NCBI RefSeq assembly: GCF_000685965.1
Contig: NZ_JMLE01000002.1
Location: 248,001 to 312,000 of the forward strand
Reading direction: 5' to 3'
DNA length: 64,000 bases
From: Arthrobacter sp. UNC362MFTsu5.1
GTDB lineage: Bacteria > Actinomycetota > Actinomycetes > Actinomycetales > Micrococcaceae
This document shows, piece by piece, positions 8,617 through 15,971 of the stretch. Position 1 is the first letter of the stretch. Each line of letters starts with the position of its first letter. Under the pieces are notes generated by a model. The model searched no databases, was not told the origin of the DNA, and saw nothing but the letters and a program-made list of their open reading frames with translations. The translations under genes were made by a program, and so were the position numbers.

Positions 8617-9091
8617 GCCGACAGTACGCACAGCGGTAGTGAACCGTCCTTACTACTACGCCACCAGCATGGAGAAGACCGTCTACGCCTACACGGCCGC
8701 CGAATGGGGTATTGGCGGGTCGCAGCCCAGCGGCAACTATTCGGTTCACACCACCACCGGCCTATACGTAGTCACCATCCTGATGACCGTACCCGCCATA
8801 TTTTCGCCGGTCCTCCTCGTGATCGCGGTGGCAAGCCTGAACATCATTGTTGGCCTGCTCGCGCTCGTGTGCACCGTGCTGTTTACGGGAGGGTGGCTCC
8901 TCGGAATCAGCAACCTTCGCCGGGAGCGGCGGGCGTCCAAGCAGCGACAGCTCAAGGGGCTGCCGAAGCCCCGCTTCGCCCTCACCGACGACCAGGCCCG
9001 GGACTGGTTTGAATCCCGCCCGTCAGGCATTGCCATCACCCGTGAGAATTTTCCCGACAGCAAACGTCCGTTTCCGGGTGAAGCGATGTAG
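8606..9091 (+). CDS. Hypothetical membrane protein of the WXG100 island
   Basis: A 161-residue protein whose ATG lies inside the end of the upstream gene, 8 bases after GAGGAAA. A soluble N-terminus of about 50 residues is followed by two adjacent hydrophobic segments (GLYVVTILMTVPAIFSPVLL and VASLNIIVGLLALVCTVLFT) and a basic, cytoplasmic-looking tail. In polymorphic toxin loci the last gene is often an immunity protein, and a membrane protein would suit a membrane-acting effector. That role is speculation. No family is recognised. Confidence 0.65.
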   Translation: MATEPTVRTAVVNRPYYYATSMEKTVYAYTAAEWGIGGSQPSGNYSVHTTTGLYVVTILMTVPAIFSPVLLVIAVASLNIIVGLLALVCTVLFTGGWLLGISNLRRERRASKQRQLKGLPKPRFALTDDQARDWFESRPSGIAITRENFPDSKRPFPGEAM

Positions 9092-9187
9092 TTGAAGGCT
9101 CGTCTACGGACAGCGGTGCCCCCGTCGTTCGATCCTGTCGCCGCTCAGGAGTGACGTAACCGACTGCGCCGTGCCGGTTCCGAAGTC

Positions 9188-9193
9188 TAAACT
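9188..9193 (+). promoter_or_regulatory. -10 element of asd (leaderless)
   Basis: TAAACT ends 6 bases before the asd ATG, and no ribosome binding site lies between them. The transcript is expected to begin at or next to the A of the ATG. Confidence 0.5.
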
Positions 9194-9199
9194 GGTCGA

Positions 9200-10342
9200 A
9201 TGACTACTGCAGCTACCCCCTCCGTCGGCCTGGTCGGATGGCGCGGCATGGTCGGCTCCGTCCTGATGCAGCGCATGCAGGACGAAGGCGACTTCGCCAA
9301 CATCAACCCGGTGTTCTTCTCCACCTCCAACGCCGGAGGTGCCGCCCCGACTCTTGCCGGTGCCGCCGCAGGCGCGGCCGGCAAGCTCGAGGACGCGTTC
9401 GACGTCGACACGCTGGCCAAGCTGCCGATTATCGTCACCGCCCAGGGCGGCGACTACACCAAGCAGGTCCACGGCGAGCTGCGCAGCCGCGGCTGGGACG
9501 GCCTCTGGATCGATGCCGCCTCCACCCTGCGCATGAACGACGACTCGATCATCGTGCTGGACCCCATCAACCGCGACGTCATCGACAAGGGCCTGGCCAA
9601 CGGCACCAAGGACTTCATCGGCGGCAACTGCACCGTGTCCTGCATGCTGATGGGACTCGGCGGCCTGTTCAAGAACGGCCTCGTCGAGTGGGGCACCTCC
9701 ATGACGTACCAGGCTGCCTCCGGCGGCGGCGCCCGCCACATGCGCGAACTGCTCAGCCAGTTCGGCACGCTCAACGCCGAGGTCAGCTCGGAACTGGACG
9801 ACCCGGCGTCGGCCATCCTGGAAATCGACCGCAAGGTCCTGGCGCACCAGCGCACCGACATCGACGCGACCCAGTTCGGCGTCCCGCTGGCCGGCTCCCT
9901 GATCCCCTGGATTGACGCGGACCTGGGCAACGGCCAGTCCAAGGAAGAGTGGAAGGCCGGGGTTGAAACCAACAAGATCCTGGGCACCTCGGACGAGAAC
10001 CACATCATGATGGACGGCCTGTGCATCCGGATCGGCGCCATGCGCTCGCACTCCCAGGCCCTCACCCTCAAGCTCCGCGAGGATCTCTCCGTGGCCGAGA
10101 TCGAGAAGCTCCTGGCCGAGGACAACGAGTGGGCCAAGGTGATTCCGAACACCAAGGAAGACTCTATGGCAGGCCTCACCCCGGTGGCCGCTTCCGGCAC
10201 CCTGGACATCCCCGTCGGCCGCATCCGCAAGATGGAGATGGGCCCGGAATACATCAGCGCCTTCACCGTGGGCGACCAGCTCCTGTGGGGCGCCGCCGAG
10301 CCGCTGCGCCGCATGCTCAACATCGCCACGGGCACGCTCTAG
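9200..10342 (+). CDS. asd: Aspartate-semialdehyde dehydrogenase
   Basis: Reduces beta-aspartyl phosphate to aspartate semialdehyde, the branch point to lysine, diaminopimelate, threonine and methionine. The 380-residue protein is of the long, enterobacterial-like form: NADP loop [18 protein letters not shown], active-site Cys in [17 protein letters not shown] and the [14 protein letters not shown] segment. The C-terminal [20 protein letters not shown] and [20 protein letters not shown] segments are also typical. The gene stands alone. It ends convergently on the next gene, and the two TAG stops share the palindrome CTAG at 10339-10342. Confidence 0.96.
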   Translation: MTTAATPSVGLVGWRGMVGSVLMQRMQDEGDFANINPVFFSTSNAGGAAPTLAGAAAGAAGKLEDAFDVDTLAKLPIIVTAQGGDYTKQVHGELRSRGWDGLWIDAASTLRMNDDSIIVLDPINRDVIDKGLANGTKDFIGGNCTVSCMLMGLGGLFKNGLVEWGTSMTYQAASGGGARHMRELLSQFGTLNAEVSSELDDPASAILEIDRKVLAHQRTDIDATQFGVPLAGSLIPWIDADLGNGQSKEEWKAGVETNKILGTSDENHIMMDGLCIRIGAMRSHSQALTLKLREDLSVAEIEKLLAEDNEWAKVIPNTKEDSMAGLTPVAASGTLDIPVGRIRKMEMGPEYISAFTVGDQLLWGAAEPLRRMLNIATGTL

Positions 10343-11454
10343 CCGAGGAACTTCACGTACCTCGCGGCCTGCAGCTCAAAGGACCTTTGGGCTGCAGGCC
10401 GCAGTCCGTTAACGGTGTCGAACGGTTCGGGTACGACGGCGGCGGTCCGGCCGCTGCCTTTCCGCGCCCAGGTGCCGATCACCTCGCCGCCGGCCACGAT
10501 GGTCTTCTTGAACACTCCGTTGCCGCCGGGGACTACCTTCTGGGCGTGGTCCGGCGGAAGCACCAGTGACCGGTCCGTGTATCCCAGCAGGAACTCGTCG
10601 AACCCCGGCAGCACCAGCAGGGAGCGCTGGCCGGGAACGCCGTCGTCGAGCAGCGCCGCGGTGGCTGGCGCCATCCAGTAACTGGCTCCCTCGAACTCCA
10701 GCTCAACGAGCTGGTCCTTTACCGCGGCCAGCGCGCTGCGGACCTCCGTCACCGGGGTGTTCGACCACCAGGCGAAGTCGCGTTCCGTGGCCGGTCCGTG
10801 GCTGAGCATGTACCGCAACGCCAGCTCGGCGATGCCCTCGGCGCGGTCCAGTTCCCGGGATTTCGGAATCCACTCGTCGAACGCCTTGATGAGCTGCTGG
10901 TTCCCCGCGAGCGGTCCCTGCACGAGCCACGCCCGCTGGCACAGGACCCCCAGCAGGTGGATGCCGCGCTGGCCGGCCGTGGACTGTCCCGCGGCTTCAA
11001 AAGCCGCGAAAAGTTCCTGGCGGGTGGCCGCTCCGCCGCCCGAGACGCGTCCCAGAGCGGCCTCGCGGGCAACGTCCACGTCGCGGGCGTCAATCTCCAG
11101 TTCACGGTGACGCCCGCCCATCCCGCGCAGCATGCGGTCTGCCGTGATGTCCAGGATCCACCGCAGGTCCTCAGGGGCCAGCAGGTGAAGCGTCCCGCGC
11201 ATGGGCCAGGAGCGGACAACCAGCCCTTCATCCAGCGCAGCCCGGACAGTGTCAACGCCGGCGTTGGGGACCCTCAGCCCCACGGCCCACAGTGCCGCCT
11301 GCAGGTCCTGCGCCTGCATGGCCGTCATCCACCGGACGGCCTCCGGCGCCGTATCGAACCCCGGCGCCAGCAGCCCCTGCGCGGCCAGGCGCAGCCTTCC
11401 GATGACGTGGCGGGTGACCCTTGTCCTGACCTTCTTCCGTGCGCCAACTCCCAT
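10339..11454 (-). CDS. Winged-helix HTH_42 (AlkZ/YcaQ-like) protein, possible DNA glycosylase
   Basis: The 371-residue protein belongs to the HTH_42 superfamily (winged-helix repeats), whose studied members AlkZ and YcaQ excise alkylated bases or unhook interstrand crosslinks. It has the family start RLAAQGLL followed by [14 protein letters not shown]. The Q-A-Q at residues 47-49 matches the Q-x-Q catalytic signature of AlkZ rather than the Q-x-D of YcaQ. Other family stretches are [19 protein letters not shown] and [11 protein letters not shown]. Many such proteins are orphans outside antibiotic clusters, so a general repair role is plausible but untested here. The start is ATG with a likely leaderless promoter. 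Confidence 0.8.
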   Translation of the reverse strand: MGVGARKKVRTRVTRHVIGRLRLAAQGLLAPGFDTAPEAVRWMTAMQAQDLQAALWAVGLRVPNAGVDTVRAALDEGLVVRSWPMRGTLHLLAPEDLRWILDITADRMLRGMGGRHRELEIDARDVDVAREAALGRVSGGGAATRQELFAAFEAAGQSTAGQRGIHLLGVLCQRAWLVQGPLAGNQQLIKAFDEWIPKSRELDRAEGIAELALRYMLSHGPATERDFAWWSNTPVTEVRSALAAVKDQLVELEFEGASYWMAPATAALLDDGVPGQRSLLVLPGFDEFLLGYTDRSLVLPPDHAQKVVPGGNGVFKKTIVAGGEVIGTWARKGSGRTAAVVPEPFDTVNGLRPAAQRSFELQAARYVKFLG

Positions 11455-11460
11455 AACCCC

Positions 11461-11466
11461 ATCGTA
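11461..11466 (-). promoter_or_regulatory. -10 element of the HTH_42 gene (leaderless)
   Basis: On the minus strand TACGAT ends 6 bases before the ATG at 11454, with no ribosome binding site between. Confidence 0.4.
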
Positions 11467-11546
11467 GGTCGCGTGCCGGGTGGTGCGGGCCTGTAGCCCC
11501 CGGGCAGTACACCGCAGGCTCCCAGCCGTTTTACAGCCGGGGTCCC

Positions 11547-11552
11547 TACGCT
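11547..11552 (+). promoter_or_regulatory. -10 element of the membrane protein at 11559 (leaderless)
   Basis: TACGCT ends 6 bases before the ATG. The intervening GGGTGG could serve as a weak ribosome binding site, but it lies too close to the start. Confidence 0.4.
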
Positions 11553-11558
11553 GGGTGG

Positions 11559-12050
11559 ATGACCATCGGAGAGCTCTGGCCGCAGCTGCGGCCCCTGTGC
11601 CGGGCCCTTGCCCTGCTGGGCTGGGTCACCACTGCCGCCGGAATGGCAGCCGGGCTCTCCATCGCCGTTGCCGGCGGAACAAGCCTCTCCCCCACCGTGC
11701 AGGCCCTGCAGTTCTTTTCCGCGGTGAGCATGGGGGTTGCCGTCCTGAGTTTTGTCGCGGCCGCCCTGCTCCAGCCCCAGCACCGCGGCTGGCGCGCCGT
11801 AGACCACGAGGGCGGCGGCGGAGCCCCTGAACCGGGCACCGAGATGCCGCCGACGGTCAGGAGTTTCCTGCTGGCCGCCTTCGCCCTGCTGGCCGGCGCC
11901 GTGGTGTTCGCCTGCGCCGGGCTGGTCCTCCGCAACGGCCCCAGTGCGCAGTCCGTGGCGTTTTGCCAGGTGTTCCTGCTGGGAGCCGCGGCTTCGGGGT
12001 TCACGTTCATGCTGTTCAGCAAGGTAGTCCCGCGCCACAGCGGGAACTGA
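11559..12050 (+). CDS. Four-helix membrane protein, unknown function
   Basis: A 163-residue protein with four hydrophobic helices in two pairs, separated by a Gly/Glu-rich loop (DHEGGGGAPEPGTE). The last helix begins FCQVFLLGAAASGFTFMLFS. No catalytic motif is visible and no family is recognised. It is divergent from the HTH_42 gene and convergent with murB, so it is a single-gene transcript. Confidence 0.7.
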   Translation: MTIGELWPQLRPLCRALALLGWVTTAAGMAAGLSIAVAGGTSLSPTVQALQFFSAVSMGVAVLSFVAAALLQPQHRGWRAVDHEGGGGAPEPGTEMPPTVRSFLLAAFALLAGAVVFACAGLVLRNGPSAQSVAFCQVFLLGAAASGFTFMLFSKVVPRHSGN

Positions 12051-12061
12051 GCGGCCAGTCC

Positions 12062-13129
12062 CTAAAGCTCGATGCCGATCAGTAGCGGTTCCGGGTGCAG
12101 TTCGATGCCAAAACGTTCGACGACGCCGGCCCTCACCTCACGTGCCACGGCCACCATGTCGGCCGCGCTCGCACCGCCCCGGTTGGTGATGGCCAGGGTG
12201 TGCTTGGTGGACAGCGAGGCCCGCCCGCCGGAGACGCTGCCGGCTTCCATCCCGTATCCCTTCCCGAAGCCGGCGTGGTCAATCAGCCATGCGGCGGACA
12301 GCTTCACCAGCCCGTCAGCTCCGGCCGGGTACCGGGGGGCTTCTGCGGGGAGCGAGTCGGCCGCTTCCGCGGGGACGATCGGATTGGTGAAGAACGACCC
12401 CGTGGAAAAGGTGTCGCGGTCCGCCGTGTCCAGGACCATGCCCTTGGACGCCCTGAGCCGCAGGACCTCGCGGCGCACGTCGTTGGAGTACGCCCTGTTC
12501 CCGGGCTCGACGCCCAGGGACTTCGCCAGCTCCGCATACCTGATGGGGGCGCTCATCCGTCCCAGCGGCAGCTGGAACTCGACCGTGAGCACCACGAAGC
12601 GCGGTGAACCCTGGACCGTGGTCTGCTTCAGGATCGAATCCCGGTACCCGAACTTCAGCTCCGAATTCGTGAACGTACGGACGGCGTTCCGTTCCCGGTC
12701 CCAGGTCCGGACCGCGGCAATGGTCTGGGAGACGTCCGAGCCGTAGGCGCCCACATTCTGCACGGGCGTGGCACCGGTGGACCCGGGGATGCCGGAAAGT
12801 GCTTCGATTCCGGACCATGCGTGGCGCACGGCATGCTCCACGAGGGCGTCCCAGTTGTGTCCGGCCTGGACCACCACGGCGACGCCGCCGCAGGAATCCT
12901 CTGCGGTGACGGTGAACCCCTCCGAGGCGATCCGGAGCACCGTGCCGGGGTACCCGTCGTCGGAAATCAGCAGGTTGGACCCGCCCGCGATGATCAGCAA
13001 GGGCTCACCGGCGGCGTCTGCGGTGCGGACGGCGTCGATAATTTCCGGCTCCGTGCGAGCTTCGATGTAGTTGCCGGCGGGACCGCCGACGGCGGCAGTG
13101 GTCAGGTCGGAAAGCAAAGTCTGGGTCAC
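12062..13129 (-). CDS. murB: UDP-N-acetylenolpyruvoylglucosamine reductase
   Basis: Second step of UDP-MurNAc synthesis: FAD- and NADPH-dependent reduction of the enolpyruvyl group. The 355-residue protein has the FAD-binding stretch PLLIIAGGSNLLISDDGYPG, then GIEALSGIPGSTGATPVQNV, the active-site region GYRDSILKQ with SFFTNPIV, and the C-terminal ELHPEPLLIG carrying the catalytic glutamate. The length and the GAYGSDVSQTI insertion fit the longer type I enzymes. The start is GTG. The gene follows an MFS gene and two MaoC dehydratases on the same strand but has its own leaderless-type promoter. Confidence 0.96.
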   Translation of the reverse strand: MTQTLLSDLTTAAVGGPAGNYIEARTEPEIIDAVRTADAAGEPLLIIAGGSNLLISDDGYPGTVLRIASEGFTVTAEDSCGGVAVVVQAGHNWDALVEHAVRHAWSGIEALSGIPGSTGATPVQNVGAYGSDVSQTIAAVRTWDRERNAVRTFTNSELKFGYRDSILKQTTVQGSPRFVVLTVEFQLPLGRMSAPIRYAELAKSLGVEPGNRAYSNDVRREVLRLRASKGMVLDTADRDTFSTGSFFTNPIVPAEAADSLPAEAPRYPAGADGLVKLSAAWLIDHAGFGKGYGMEAGSVSGGRASLSTKHTLAITNRGGASAADMVAVAREVRAGVVERFGIELHPEPLLIGIEL

Positions 13130-13135
13130 CTGTCC

Positions 13136-13141
13136 AGCCTA
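13136..13141 (-). promoter_or_regulatory. -10 element of murB (leaderless)
   Basis: TAGGCT on the minus strand ends 6 bases before the GTG at 13129. It lies in the 37-base gap after the MFS stop, so murB can be transcribed independently of the genes upstream. Confidence 0.5.
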
Positions 13142-13166
13142 TCGGTCATTCGGAACGGACCGGGAT

Positions 13167-14471
13167 TCAGGGAAGTTTCCGGGCCACCGGGGAGAGCAGG
13201 AAACTGACCACGAGCATCACCATCACGGCAAGCAGGGAGTGGAGGATGCCCACGTGTTCGGCCAGCAGCCCCAGGAGGGGAGGCCCGCACAGGAACGCGC
13301 CGTAGCCGATGGTGGACACCACGGAGACGCGGGCGGCGGCCTTGACCGGGTCATCGGCGGCCGCGGACATGCCGACGGGGAAGCCGAGGGAAGCACCGAG
13401 GCCCCAGACAGCCAGCGCCACGAAGGCCAGCCACGGCACGGGTGCGAACACGAACAGCCCCAGGCCCGCCACTGCCAGCGCAGCGCACCAGCGCATCACG
13501 GGAACCCTGCCAAAGCGGTCCAGGACCAGGGTGCCGGCAAAGCGGCCGATGGTCATGAAGGTGACGAACAGCCCGTAGCCTGCTGCTCCGGCAGCGTCCG
13601 TCTGACCGTGGCCGTCCGCCAGGGCAAGTGCCACCCAGTCGCCGGCAGCCCCTTCGGCAAGTGCGAGCCCGAGGACCAGGACGCCCAGCAGCAGCGTGCG
13701 CTTGTCGCGCCAGGCCTGGGCGATCAGGCGTTTGTTGTCCAGCGGCTGCTCCGGGACGGCGTCCGTCTGCCGGACGATCGGAATGGGCCCGGTGGACGGG
13801 TCCTCGAAGGTGTCTGTCCCGGAGGCCTTGAACGGGCGTTCGCCCTGGACCGGCGTGATGTCCGCACGGAACCAGGAAGCGGCGGTTGCCACCGAGCCGG
13901 CCACCAGGAGGCCGCCGGCGGCCAGGTGCCAGAACACGGGAATACCGGCGCCCGCGGCCCAGGCGCCGAGCCCGGCCCCGGCCACCGTCCCGAGGCTGAA
14001 GGACCCGTGCAGCCGGGGCATGATGTGCCGGCGGACGGCGCGTTCCACGGCGGCGCCTTCGACATTGGACGCGGTGTTCCAGCTGGCGGTGCCCAGCCCG
14101 ATGATCGCCAGGCCTGCGGCGACGGCCACAGGGCTGGCGAGTACCGACGTGCCGAAGCCGGCCAGCAGCAGCCCGACGCCCACCATGATGCTGCCGATCC
14201 GGATGGTCCGTTTGGAGCCCAGCCGAAGGACGATAAGCCCCGAAGCCGATACCGAGAGGAAAGAGCCGGCGGTCATGCAGAGGAGGAGCAGTCCGATGGT
14301 GCCCGGCGTCAGGTCCAGTCCGTCCCTGATGGCCGGGAGCCGGGACACCCAGGTGGAAAACGCGATTCCGCTGGCCCCGTAGGCCACCACCACGGCGTTC
14401 CGCCAGTGCGTGACCTCGGCAGACGGGACGAAGACGTCCTTGCTCACGGCAGCATCACGGTCACTGGTCAC
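13167..14471 (-). CDS. MFS transporter
   Basis: The 434-residue permease has twelve predicted membrane segments and a charged central loop (about residues 205-240, ITPVQGERPFKASGTDTFED). The N-half has FSTWVSRLPAIRDGLDLTPG and the C-half FVTFMTIGRFAGTLVLDRFG, both in positions typical of drug/sugar-type MFS proteins. The GTG start overlaps the stop of the MaoC gene by GTGA, so it is translated with the dehydratases. The substrate cannot be deduced. Confidence 0.88.
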   Translation of the reverse strand: MTSDRDAAVSKDVFVPSAEVTHWRNAVVVAYGASGIAFSTWVSRLPAIRDGLDLTPGTIGLLLLCMTAGSFLSVSASGLIVLRLGSKRTIRIGSIMVGVGLLLAGFGTSVLASPVAVAAGLAIIGLGTASWNTASNVEGAAVERAVRRHIMPRLHGSFSLGTVAGAGLGAWAAGAGIPVFWHLAAGGLLVAGSVATAASWFRADITPVQGERPFKASGTDTFEDPSTGPIPIVRQTDAVPEQPLDNKRLIAQAWRDKRTLLLGVLVLGLALAEGAAGDWVALALADGHGQTDAAGAAGYGLFVTFMTIGRFAGTLVLDRFGRVPVMRWCAALAVAGLGLFVFAPVPWLAFVALAVWGLGASLGFPVGMSAAADDPVKAAARVSVVSTIGYGAFLCGPPLLGLLAEHVGILHSLLAVMVMLVVSFLLSPVARKLP

Positions 14472-14920
14472 GCAAGCCTGACGACAGCCTGGGCCTTCAC
14501 AAGGACCTTCTGTCCGGCGTAGACCACGGTGAGGTCCACGCGGACGGTGCCCGCATCGGCGTCGAGCGCGCCAACGGCGCCACTGACCTCGATGAGGGCC
14601 CCCGGTTCCTCCGTGCCGGTGGTGTCCGTGACCAGGACCGGCTTGGTGAAACGGGTCTGGTAATCGACGACGGCGGCGGGGTCCCCCGCCCAGTCGGTCA
14701 CCAGCTGGACTGCGGCCCCCATGGTGAACATGCCGTGGGCAATAACGCCGGGCAGGCCCACGCCGGTAGCGAAGGCTTCGTTCCAGTGGATCGGGTTGAA
14801 GTCGCCGGATGCGCCGGCATACTTCACCAGATCCTGGCGGGTGACGGTGATGCTGCGGCTGCCGATGTCCTGGCCGACGGTGAGATCCGTGAAGACGGGG
14901 GCGATGGATGCTGTGCTCAT
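14468..14920 (-). CDS. MaoC-family hydratase/dehydratase (HadB-like)
   Basis: A 150-residue single hot-dog protein with the hydratase-2 motif SGDFNPIHWNEAFATGVGLPG, in which Asp and His are catalytic, followed by VIAHGMFTMGAAVQLV. It probably hydrates or dehydrates a 3-hydroxyacyl/enoyl thioester together with the upstream gene product. In mycobacteria the HadA-HadB pair forms one dehydratase of fatty acid synthase II and lies near murB-type genes; organisms of this type lack mycolates, so here the pair may act in ordinary fatty acid metabolism. The gap to the partner gene is 2 bases. Confidence 0.88.
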   Translation of the reverse strand: MSTASIAPVFTDLTVGQDIGSRSITVTRQDLVKYAGASGDFNPIHWNEAFATGVGLPGVIAHGMFTMGAAVQLVTDWAGDPAAVVDYQTRFTKPVLVTDTTGTEEPGALIEVSGAVGALDADAGTVRVDLTVVYAGQKVLVKAQAVVRLA

Positions 14921-14922
14921 GG

Positions 14923-15402
14923 TTACTGTCCCTCTCCGCGGACCAGGATGGACGAGGTGGTGGTGGAGACGGCTTCCCGGGAAACGCCCGAGCCGGCTGT
15001 GCCGTCGCCGGTGAGGACGAAGATTTCTGACCGCGTGGTGATCATCGCACCGCCGCCCATGGCGCGGACACCGTCCACGTGCAGCTCTGCCACGAGCCGG
15101 TCGCCGGCAACAATCGGGCGGTGGTGGATAAAGCGCTGGTCTGCGTGGACCACCCGGGAGAAGTCAATGCCGGACTCCGGATCCTCGATCAGCTGGGCGT
15201 CTGCGCGCTGGGCAATGATGATGGCGAAGGTGGGCGGCGCCACGAGGTCGCGGTGTCCAAGGGCTTTGGCTGCTTCCAGGTCGAAGTGCGCGGGATGGGT
15301 GGCCTTGACCGCCCTGGCGAACTCGCGGATCTTCTCGCGGCCGACGTCGTACACCTCTGCGGCAGGGTAGCTACGGCCCTGCAGATCCGGATTCATAGTC
15401 AT
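14923..15402 (-). CDS. MaoC-like N-terminal dehydratase (HadA-like, FAS1-type)
   Basis: A 159-residue hot-dog protein that lacks the catalytic Asp/His hydratase motif and resembles the substrate-binding (HadA) subunit: REFARAVKATHPAHFDLEAA, then LVAPPTFAIIIAQRADAQLI and RVVHADQRFIHHRPIVAGDR. It is the first gene of the dehydratase-MFS unit and probably forms a heterodimer with the next protein. Two ATGs are present in the first three codons; 15402 fits the promoter spacing. Confidence 0.86.
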   Translation of the reverse strand: MTMNPDLQGRSYPAAEVYDVGREKIREFARAVKATHPAHFDLEAAKALGHRDLVAPPTFAIIIAQRADAQLIEDPESGIDFSRVVHADQRFIHHRPIVAGDRLVAELHVDGVRAMGGGAMITTRSEIFVLTGDGTAGSGVSREAVSTTTSSILVRGEGQ

Positions 15403-15409
15403 GGCCTCA

Positions 15410-15415
15410 AGCCTA
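15410..15415 (-). promoter_or_regulatory. -10 element of the dehydratase unit (leaderless)
   Basis: TAGGCT on the minus strand ends 7 bases before the ATG at 15402. The same hexamer precedes murB. Confidence 0.5.
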
Positions 15416-15492
15416 TCGCTACCCGCCGCAGGGCCAGCGGCCTGTTACACGGGAGGGATCTGGCGGTCTGGCGGTATGCCCGAGGCAGCGGT

Positions 15493-15508
15493 ATGATGAA
15501 TTCATCAT
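15493..15508. promoter_or_regulatory. Perfect 16-base palindrome, probable ArsR operator
   Basis: ATGATGAATTCATCAT is its own reverse complement. It overlaps a good -10 hexamer, TATGAT (15492-15497), for the rightward ArsR-SulP transcript. ArsR-family repressors bind such AT-rich palindromes over promoters, so the site is likely autoregulatory. Confidence 0.65.
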
Positions 15509-15572
15509 TTCATCAACTCATGCGGGGGCCTGCCACCCGGCTGCCGCAAGAACCAGTCGACAGCGGGTCCCC

Positions 15573-15971
15573 ATGATTTCCCCGGCACAGGCACCTTTGT
15601 ATGAAATCAAGGCCAACCTCTTCAAGGCCCTGGCCCACCCGGCGCGCATCAGGATCCTGGAACTGCTCTCGGCCGCCCCGGACAGCGCAGCCCCGGTCAG
15701 CTTCCTCCTGGCCGAAACAGGGCTGGAGGCCTCACACCTTTCCCAGCACCTGGCAACGCTGCGCCGGCACAAGGTGGTGACCTCGGTCCGGTCAGCGAAC
15801 GCCGTGACGTACCGCCTGGCCCACCCCAAGATCGCAGAACTCCTGGCCATTGCCCGCACGTTCCTGCTGGACACCCTGGCGGACACCAGTGAACAGCTCC
15901 GTCGGGCCCAGGAGTTGCCTGGCGGGCATCTGGCCGGGCCTGGCGGACATCTTGCCGGGCCGTCCTCGTGA
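15573..15971 (+). CDS. ArsR-family transcriptional regulator
   Basis: The 132-residue protein is a typical ArsR winged helix: LFKALAHPARIRILELLSA, then LAETGLEASHLSQHLATLRR and HKVVTSVRSANAVTYRLAHP. There is no ELCVCDL metal-binding motif in the recognition region, so it is probably not an arsenic or cadmium sensor. The tail carries a tandem duplication (GGHLAGP twice) encoded by a DNA direct repeat at about 15920-15961. The stop overlaps the GTG of the SulP gene (GTGA), so regulator and transporter are coupled. Confidence 0.9.
   Translation: MISPAQAPLYEIKANLFKALAHPARIRILELLSAAPDSAAPVSFLLAETGLEASHLSQHLATLRRHKVVTSVRSANAVTYRLAHPKIAELLAIARTFLLDTLADTSEQLRRAQELPGGHLAGPGGHLAGPSS

Noticed and set aside
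8704-9012. Small ORF in another frame inside the 8606 gene
   Set aside because: The frame of 8606-9091 encodes two clear membrane helices and starts with a good ribosome binding site; the other is a shadow.
13071-14522. Open frame of 483 codons opposite the MFS gene
   Set aside because: Its product is a His/Gly/Asp-rich shadow without secondary-structure logic; the minus-strand MFS protein has clear membrane helices.
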